A stretch of DNA of 6,734 nt from assembly GCA_002685655.1 (NCBI GenBank), contig NYXM01000126.1, positions 1-6,734 on the forward strand. The letters are read 5' to 3'. Below the pieces are notes generated by a model. The model saw nothing but the letters and a program-made list of their open reading frames with translations. It did no database searches and was not told where the DNA came from. A program made the translations under genes and the position numbers. The DNA is from Planctomycetaceae bacterium. GTDB lineage: Bacteria; Planctomycetota; Planctomycetia; Pirellulales; Pirellulaceae. Positions 1 to 4,356 of the stretch are shown piece by piece (the stretch's first letter is position 1; the number at the start of each line of letters is the position of its first letter).

Positions 1-2410
1 CCATGGTTGCGAGTGTGGCGGGATGGTCGGGGCCGAGCTTCGCCTTACTGAGCTTCAGCGTCCTCTCGTATAGAGGCAGGGCTAAGTCCAACTTCCCGGC
101 ACTTTTGTATGCCCCGGCGAGGTTGCTCATGGTTATGAGTGTGCTGGGATGGTCGGGGCCGAGCTTGATTCTCTTGAGCTTCAGCGCCCTCTCGAACAGA
201 GGCAGGGCCAAGTCCAACTCCCCGGCACTTTTGTATGCCCCGGCGAGGTTGCTCATGCTCGTCAGCGTGTGGGAGTGGTCGGGTCCGAGCGTCGCTTCCG
301 CGAGTTTCAGCGTTTTCCCCAACAGAGGAAGGGCCAAGTCCAACTTTCCGGCATACAGGTAGACCACGCCGAGTTTGTTCATGCCGTTGAGCGTGTCGGG
401 ATGATCGGGGCCGAGAATGTCCCGTCGCTTGTCAAGGGATTCGTGCAACAACTGCAGCGCCTGATCGTAGTCACCAGCGTATGCGTGCGCCGCTCCGAGG
501 TCAGACAGTGATCGGAGCGTATCAGGATGCTCGAAACCGAGTTGGGTCCGCCGCAGCTCAAACGCGGTGCGGTGGACCTCGATCGCTCGATCATGTAGGC
601 CCAAACCGACGAAAGTCAGTCCAATTGTGTGAAGCAGGCCAGCCCGGACTTCTGGCTCGTCGGGGAAATCGAAATCCAGTTGCTGGACCGCTCGATCCAG
701 GACTTCAGTAACGGTGATTGTGCGTCCGTCGCGTGCGGGATCGGGACTCCGGAACGAGTCGACCAGGAACTTCTGAGTCGTTTCGACTCGCTCCCGTGCC
801 GCTTCCGCTTCTTCGCGTGCTTGCTGTGCCTGGTTGCGCTCATCTTCGGCAATCTGACGTTCCCGGTTGATGCGAACAGCGGCGATTGAAAGCACAACCA
901 CGGTCAGCAGCAGCAGCAGCGCCGTTGACACGCCGGCCGACCAGACCAGCGGCTTATGGCGCCGTGACCATTTCGCAGAGCGCTGGATCAACGTGGGCGG
1001 TTGCGCTTTGATGGGGCGATCTTCGAGAACCGCTCGCAGATCGTCGGCCAGTTCCGCAGCCGTGGCGAACCGCTCGTCGGGGTCCTTCTCGATCGCCTTG
1101 AGAACGATCGTCTCCAGTTCACGGGGAATCGAGCGATCGATCTGACGCGGTTTGAGCGGTTCCTCGAAGGCAATCTGTTTGAGCAATTCCTGGCGGTTCG
1201 CGCCGTCCAGCGGGGGCCGCAGCGTGAGTAGCTCGTACAGCGTCACGCCGAGCGAGTAGATGTCGCTGCGATGATCAATCACGACCCGCTCGGCCAGCGC
1301 CTGTTCGGGGCTCATGTAGCGCAACGTGCCGACCAGATCGCCCGTCATTGTGACGCCGACATCCGTTTCGATGCGAGCCAGACCGAAATCGGTGATGTAA
1401 AGTTGGCCTTCCGCATCCAGCATTAAATTGGCAGGCTTGATGTCGCGGTGCAGCACTCCCTGATCGTGAGCGTGCTGAAGCGCCTCGGCTGCCTGGACAC
1501 CCAGCCTCGCCGCAGAGCGGAAGAACGCCGATCTATCATCGGTGTGTCTCTCGGTGCTGATACGCGCTTGCGTTTCGCGTTGCGTCTCCTGCGAGACACG
1601 TGACGATGCGTCATCGTCGTCCGTTGTGGGGTGGTCTCCTGACCGCCCCACCTCCCGCCGCGTTTCGCGTGGGGTCCTCTGCGAAACACGCGCCGATGCG
1701 TCATTGTCATCGTCTCCCGTTGTGGGGTGGTCTCCCGACCGCCACGGCTGCGCCGGTTCATTCGAACTGCCGCCGACATCCAGCCTCTCGGCAGCGGACA
1801 GTGCTTGGCTGATCGAGCTACCGTGCGGGTCCTGTCCTTCGGTCTGCAATCGGGCGAGCTGCGCGATCACGTCGGCCATGGTCTGGCCGCGGATCAGCTG
1901 CATGGCGAAAAAGTGGACGCCCCGCTCTTCGCCTACTGAATGAATGGGGACGATACTCGGGTGATTCAGTGCTCCCGCCGCGCGTACTTCGTTTCGGAAC
2001 CGCTGTAGCGACTTCTCCTGGGCCAAAGCCGCGAACGGTAGCACTTTGAGCGCCACTTTGCGGCCCATCGAGAGTTGTTCGGCTTCATAGACCACTCCCA
2101 TTCCGCCGCGTCCCAGCTCGTGAAGAATGCGGAAGTCGCCAAGTGTCGTTCGGCCGGCGAGGTCGATGTCGGTCCGCTGGCCCGCGGTTCCCGCCCGCGA
2201 GTCACCCACGACTTGCAGAGCGGGAAAGGCGAGGCGAATCTGTTCGGCGATTTCTGGATAACGCTCGGCGTAATCTTCGATCTCCGGTCGCTGGCCGTTT
2301 GTCATTTGGTCGAAATAATCTCCCGCAACCTCGCCCAGCAGGCTCTCCAGCGAATCGTCCGCCCGGCGTTGCGATGGTGTGACGTTTGCTCGCGTGGTCG
2401 TGTCGATCAT
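1..2410 (-). CDS. Transmembrane Ser/Thr protein kinase with C-terminal TPRs (partial, C-terminus beyond the left edge)
   Basis: Seen: translating the minus strand from ATG at 2410 gives 803 residues with no stop. The kinase domain spans about residues 93-465, with glycine loop LGRGGMGVV (99-107), VALKV with Lys122, HRDIKPAN (321-328), DFG (341-343), SPE (367-369) and SDIYSLG (382-388). All catalytic residues are present, so it should be active. An insert of about 105 residues (roughly 190-295), rich in D, R, S and T, separates helices D and E and contains a duplicated repeat. One membrane helix lies at about 487-512, followed by a charged, probably coiled segment (513-546) and 42-residue TPRs recurring at LGxxHPxTL (residues 624, 666, 708, 750, 792). 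Known: PknB-type planctomycete kinases place the kinase in the cytosol and the sensor part across the membrane. The start overlaps the sigma-factor stop (TGATG), with GGAG 10 bases upstream (2421-2424). Substrate and signal are unknown; phosphorylation of the partner sigma factor is an inference. Confidence 0.93.
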   Translation of the reverse strand, partial: MIDTTTRANVTPSQRRADDSLESLLGEVAGDYFDQMTNGQRPEIEDYAERYPEIAEQIRLAFPALQVVGDSRAGTAGQRTDIDLAGRTTLGDFRILHELGRGGMGVVYEAEQLSMGRKVALKVLPFAALAQEKSLQRFRNEVRAAGALNHPSIVPIHSVGEERGVHFFAMQLIRGQTMADVIAQLARLQTEGQDPHGSSISQALSAAERLDVGGSSNEPAQPWRSGDHPTTGDDDNDASARVSQRTPRETRREVGRSGDHPTTDDDDASSRVSQETQRETQARISTERHTDDRSAFFRSAARLGVQAAEALQHAHDQGVLHRDIKPANLMLDAEGQLYITDFGLARIETDVGVTMTGDLVGTLRYMSPEQALAERVVIDHRSDIYSLGVTLYELLTLRPPLDGANRQELLKQIAFEEPLKPRQIDRSIPRELETIVLKAIEKDPDERFATAAELADDLRAVLEDRPIKAQPPTLIQRSAKWSRRHKPLVWSAGVSTALLLLLTVVVLSIAAVRINRERQIAEDERNQAQQAREEAEAARERVETTQKFLVDSFRSPDPARDGRTITVTEVLDRAVQQLDFDFPDEPEVRAGLLHTIGLTFVGLGLHDRAIEVHRTAFELRRTQLGFEHPDTLRSLSDLGAAHAYAGDYDQALQLLHESLDKRRDILGPDHPDTLNGMNKLGVVYLYAGKLDLALPLLGKTLKLAEATLGPDHSHTLTSMSNLAGAYKSAGELDLALPLFERALKLKRIKLGPDHPSTLITMSNLAGAYKSAGKLDLALPLYERTLKLSKAKLGPDHPATLATM
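2..379 (-). repeat. Tandem 126-base repeats encoding 42-residue TPR units
   Basis: The triplet CAT recurs at 2, 128, 254 and 380, giving an exact 126-base period (42 codons). The units 2-127 and 128-253 differ at about 16 of 126 positions by my count; the unit 254-379 is clearly related but more diverged. Each codes for one kinesin-light-chain-like TPR hairpin pair (SNLAGAYKSAG, then LDLALPL, then LGPDHP). The array continues past the left edge, so the copy number is unknown. The near-identity of the outermost pair suggests recent unequal duplication that keeps the reading frame. Confidence 0.9.
1571..1743 (-). repeat. Two in-frame copies of a palindromic repeat inside the kinase-domain insert
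   Basis: Copy 1 (1571-1647) and copy 2 (1661-1743) are direct repeats about 90 bases apart. They share the plus-strand blocks CGTTTCGCGT, GATGCGTCAT and GTTGTGGGGTGGTCTCC. Each copy can form two adjacent hairpins: a GTTTCGC/GCGAAAC-type stem (perfect in copy 2, one mismatch in copy 1) and GTGGGGTGGTC/GACCGCCCCAC with a four-base loop (1626-1651; half eroded in copy 2). In the kinase frame each copy encodes RSGDHPTT, an acidic run and RVSQxTxRET, at residues 224-250 and 256-280. Copy 2 is six bases longer, so the frame is kept. It resembles a small interspersed palindromic element inserted in frame and then duplicated; whether it occurs elsewhere in the genome cannot be seen here. Confidence 0.75.
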
Positions 2411-3021
2411 CAGTTCGATACTCCCATCTGGGAAAGTTGCTCGGAGAGCCTGAGGACTGCTCGTCCATAGCGCTTGCTGGCGGTCTTCGGGTCGATCTCC
2501 AGCAGTTGCGCGACCTCGAAGTTGGTCAGGTGCTCGGCATTTCGGAGAATCAGGATTTCGCGATCAGATTCCGAAAGGGTCAGCATCGCTTCACGAACCT
2601 GGCCGCCCAATTCCTGCCGCATGACCACGGCGCTGGGTCGCTCGGACAGCAGGTGTCGAGCAATGGCCAGTGAAGAGGCATCCGTCAACGGCGATTCTCG
2701 GTCGATCGTCCGCTTCTGCGCGAAATGCTTGCGTCGTGCTTCGATCAGCCTTTCCAGCGTCTTGCGGCGGAGCCAAAGTCGGAAGGTGGTCGGACGACGG
2801 TCAAGGTAGTCGTCAATTCTACGGCTAGCCACCAGCATCGCCTCCTGAATGACGTCCGAGGGATCCACGCGCTGTCGCAATCCGGGCTCCATCCGTGCTT
2901 CGAGCAACCGTCGCAGGTAGTCGCGCTGCTCGCCCAGCAGCCGGTCGAGAGCCCGCTCGTCGCCTTCGGCGATGCGTCTGAGCAATTGGTCAGTTCCCGC
3001 GGAGTTCATAGCTGAATTCAC
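2410..3021 (-). CDS. ECF-like sigma-70 family RNA polymerase sigma factor
   Basis: Seen: 203 residues from a GTG start. Sigma region 2 covers about residues 12-103, with DPSDVIQEAM at 53-62 and the basic recognition stretch LWLRRKTLERLIEARRKH at 82-99. Sigma region 4 covers about 143-196, with LTLSESDREILILR (147-160) and a helix-turn-helix NFEVAQLLEI-DPKTASKRYGRAVLRL (167-192). Regions 1 and 3 are absent, as is typical of ECF sigma factors, and the length is normal. Known: planctomycetes have many such factors encoded next to Ser/Thr kinases; none I know of in this group has a classical anti-sigma gene here. Context: the kinase gene begins inside this gene's stop codon, so the pair is likely translationally coupled and may form a signalling unit in which the kinase replaces an anti-sigma factor (inference). 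The GTG start is preferred because GAGG sits 8 bases upstream; ATG at 3009 (four codons later) is the alternative and has no clear ribosome binding site. Target promoters are unknown. Confidence 0.92.
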   Translation of the reverse strand: MNSAMNSAGTDQLLRRIAEGDERALDRLLGEQRDYLRRLLEARMEPGLRQRVDPSDVIQEAMLVASRRIDDYLDRRPTTFRLWLRRKTLERLIEARRKHFAQKRTIDRESPLTDASSLAIARHLLSERPSAVVMRQELGGQVREAMLTLSESDREILILRNAEHLTNFEVAQLLEIDPKTASKRYGRAVLRLSEQLSQMGVSN

Positions 3022-3029
3022 ATTCTTGG

Positions 3030-3033
3030 CCTC
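3030..3033 (-). promoter_or_regulatory. Ribosome binding site GAGG favouring the GTG start of the sigma factor
   Basis: On the minus strand GAGG lies 8 bases before GTG at 3021, an ordinary Shine-Dalgarno spacing. The ATG at 3009 would be 20 bases away and has no better site. An ATG at 3023 in another frame is followed directly by TGA (ATGTGA), so it is not a start for this gene. Confidence 0.5.
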
Positions 3034-3061
3034 GCTGCTTAGTGTCGGCGCATCAATGAGT

Positions 3062-3124
3062 GTCGCCTTTCGCTCCGCGAAAGGGCGCGTCGTAAGTGCG
3101 TCTTTTCGCGGAGCGAAAAGCGAC
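3062..3124. repeat. REP doublet (REPIN-like), RAYT 3' side
   Basis: Two REP palindromes face each other. The outer one has stem CCTTTCGC/GCGAAAGG with loop TCC (3066-3084). The inner one has stem CTTTTCGC/GCGAAAAG with loop GGA (3102-3120). Both outer feet carry GTCG (3062-3065, and its complement at 3121-3124), matching the short GTxG-type foot known from REP sequences that RAYTs recognise. The pair can also fold as one long hairpin. The last base of the RAYT stop codon is the terminal base of the inner foot. As RNA, these hairpins lie between RAYT and the sigma gene and could act as a weak terminator or transcript stabiliser (inference). Confidence 0.88.
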
Positions 3125-3807
3125 TATCCGTCATGCCGTCTGTAGTTGTATTCCCCAGCCTTCAATCCGGCCTTTTTAGGATTGTCAGTTATGTACTGCC
3201 GTAGGTACTCGTACTGCTCCGGGCTGCGAACAAGATAGTCGAAGGCTTCCTGCTGCCAGAACTTCCCCTTCTCACCAAGTTGGCGATTGATGTGAACCGC
3301 TGTGTAATGCAGCCAGGAATCACATTGCTCTTTCATCATTTCCGCCGTTGCGAATGACGCCAGCAGTTGAACGTGATTTGGCATCACGACAAAGTCGCCC
3401 ATGCGATAGCGGTAACCGTCAAAGTGTAACAGGGACTCGGCCACGATACTTGCCAGTTCCGGTCGCCGGAGTACGCAGCGACCGTGGCACGTGTCAAGAA
3501 ACTCCTCGCGGCATCGGTTGAACTCTTCTTGAAACTGCTGCTGTTCGGCGGCAGTCAGAGTCGATACGACGTTTGACCAATGCCCGCGGTGCCCGCGGCG
3601 ATGAAGCCAATCTTGCTTTTCCCGTTCCCACCGTTCAATGACAGCACGGGGAATGGAATCGTGGGTTCGAAACGTGATGAAGACAATCGCACCAGCCTGC
3701 GACCAGTGCGGACGGCAACGCTCGTGGATGAGCAATTCGGCTTTCGGGTCAAACAGTTCTCCGAGCACGTCGGTCTCTCTTTGGCGGTCCTTGCCGGATT
3801 TGGCCAT
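3124..3807 (-). CDS. REP-associated tyrosine transposase (RAYT, IS200-like Y1 family) with HVQ instead of HUH
   Basis: Seen: 227 residues starting MAKSGKDRQR. The N-terminal strand AIVFITFRTHDSIP (40-53) matches the first beta strand of the Y1 transposase fold. VVMPNHVQLL (140-149) is the metal-binding motif, and WQQEAFDYLVRSPEQ...YLRQYITDNPKKAGL (184-215) holds the likely nucleophile Tyr205. Known: these single-domain enzymes nick and join single-stranded DNA at REP hairpins. Odd: the second His of the usual MPNHVHLL is Gln147 (codon CAA), so metal binding may be impaired, although other HUH endonuclease families naturally use HUQ. An upstream in-frame ATG at 3837 would add ten residues encoded by the REP hairpin itself; I chose 3807 because the family begins with this kind of short leader and the extension is repeat-derived. 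GGAG at 3820-3823, 12 bases upstream, lies in the REP loop. The gene fills the space between two inverted REP doublets exactly. Confidence 0.9.
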   Translation of the reverse strand: MAKSGKDRQRETDVLGELFDPKAELLIHERCRPHWSQAGAIVFITFRTHDSIPRAVIERWEREKQDWLHRRGHRGHWSNVVSTLTAAEQQQFQEEFNRCREEFLDTCHGRCVLRRPELASIVAESLLHFDGYRYRMGDFVVMPNHVQLLASFATAEMMKEQCDSWLHYTAVHINRQLGEKGKFWQQEAFDYLVRSPEQYEYLRQYITDNPKKAGLKAGEYNYRRHDG

Positions 3808-3808
3808 T

Positions 3809-3869
3809 GTCGCTTTTCGCTCCGCGAAAAGACGCATTCACCGCACTCTTTCGCGGAGCGAAAGGCGAC
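3809..3869. repeat. REP doublet (REPIN-like), RAYT 5' side
   Basis: Two facing palindromes: the inner has stem CTTTTCGC/GCGAAAAG with loop TCC (3813-3831), the outer CTTTCGC/GCGAAAG with loop GGA (3848-3864). GTCG feet are at 3809-3812 and, as the complement, at 3866-3869. Read in the same orientation relative to the RAYT gene, the first 28 bases and the last 22 bases are identical to the doublet at 3062-3124, with only the middle differing. The two doublets therefore form terminal inverted repeats of the whole 808-base element. The gene's ATG begins one base inside the inner foot. Confidence 0.88.
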
Positions 3870-3888
3870 AATCTGCGACGCTGATCGA

Positions 3889-4100
3889 TTCGTCGGCCCT
3901 TTAGGACCCCGCAAACGCCCGTCGCTTTCGACAGGGCGGTACAAGAGAACTCTTGATTCAACAAACAACCTATCGCCTCCTCAATGACCTAAATCGTTCG
4001 CTGGCATCGCGTTTTGGAATAGCGAGCCATTACGAAAAAACTTCTTGAAGTTTTCGAGTCGAAAGCGTGGGCGGTTTGCGGGGTCCTATACGGCCACGAA
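3889..4100. repeat. Long inverted repeat enclosing three hairpins; MITE-like or structured-RNA candidate
   Basis: The left arm 3889-3932 and the right arm 4058-4100 are reverse complements apart from a few mismatches and bulges. Counting by eye gives about 39 pairs, including an uninterrupted run of 14 (TAGGACCCCGCAAA against its complement) and one of 10 (CGCTTTCGAC against its complement). The 125-base interior holds three smaller palindromes: CAAGAGAACTCTTG (3942-3955), GGC-A-TCGC with GCGAGCC (4003-4028, one bulge) and AAAACTTCTTGAAGTTTT (4037-4054). The secondary structure would be a long stem closing a multi-branched loop. There is no coding potential and no obvious target-site duplication. 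It could be a non-autonomous mobile element moved in trans, a non-coding RNA, or a pair of inverted copies of a 43-base repeat. Confidence 0.7.
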
Positions 4101-4230
4101 ATTGCACGCCGACTTCGGCCATGTTGAATCGGAGTGAAATGGACCTCGTTCAGGCAATGTACCAGACGGAAACCATCATGGCGCGTTCTTCACGCTCGGC
4201 GCAGATCTCTGACGTCGCCGAAACCGCCGG

Positions 4231-4263
4231 CTGAAGGTCTTGCCTGAGTGGTGAGACCTTCGG
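4231..4263 (+). promoter_or_regulatory. Stem-loop in the probable leader of the surface-protein gene
   Basis: GAAGGTCT (4233-4240) is exactly complementary to AGACCTTC (4254-4261) across a 13-base loop, and C4231/G4263 can extend it. The right arm also overlaps a smaller competing hairpin around GACC-TTC-GGTC (4255-4265), so the two folds exclude each other. It ends about 95 bases before the start codon. There is no U-run, so it is not a standard terminator; a leader regulatory role is speculation. Confidence 0.3.
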
Positions 4264-4356
4264 TCACGACAAGTGCAGGCTCGGAGACCCGCGCACGACG
4301 CGTTCTAGCACACCTTGACGACTCAGTAGACAACCTCGAACCGGAGACACCTCGCC

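Larger units (their letters stand above)
3062..3869. mobile_element. RAYT-REP element (REPtron-like unit)
   Basis: The unit consists of a RAYT gene bounded on each side by one REP doublet, in inverted orientation, with the 19-base hairpin always on the inside and the 17-base hairpin always on the outside. Beyond the outer GTCG feet the flanks (AATGAGT on the left, AATCTGCG on the right) show no obvious target duplication, as expected for IS200-like enzymes, which do not duplicate targets. Whether it still moves is uncertain because of the altered HUH motif. Its left end lies 40 bases from the sigma-factor start. Confidence 0.8.
3870..4356. other. Gene-free region between the RAYT element and the surface-protein gene
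   Basis: No reading frame here resembles a protein in either direction; the open frames are short and have no recognisable motif. The left part is occupied by the 212-base inverted-repeat element (3889-4100). The remainder (4101-4356) should contain the promoter and leader of the rightward gene, but I find no convincing -35/-10 pair. It includes a stem-loop at 4231-4263 and a GGAG ribosome binding site at 4343-4346, 10 bases before the ATG at 4357. No tRNA or known riboswitch was recognised. Confidence 0.6.

Noticed and set aside
3..511. Plus-strand open frames with repeated GWSGPS and RGRAKSN motifs
   Set aside because: These are the antisense of the 126-base TPR repeats of the kinase; the periodic pattern comes from the real gene on the other strand.
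1542..1943. Plus-strand frame of 133 codons containing VVGWSPDR twice
   Set aside because: It lies opposite the kinase domain, and its repeat is the reverse reading of the duplicated palindromic element.
3808..3837. A ten-residue N-terminal extension of RAYT from the ATG at 3837
   Set aside because: The extra residues are encoded by the REP hairpin itself, and the ATG at 3807 sits right at the element's inner boundary; I treat the extension as incidental read-through of the repeat.
3062..3869. CRISPR-like array suggested by four similar palindromes
   Set aside because: The repeats are in facing pairs on either side of one gene, with no regular spacers; they are REP sequences.
3555..3987. 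Overlapping open frames on both strands across the 5' half of the RAYT gene
   Set aside because: Neither has a recognisable motif, while the RAYT frame shows full family features over the same bases.
4037..4054. Rho-independent terminator at the AAAACTTCTTGAAGTTTT palindrome
   Set aside because: The stem is AT-rich, and the flanking genes diverge from this region, so no transcript is expected to end here; it fits better as part of the 3889-4100 structure.
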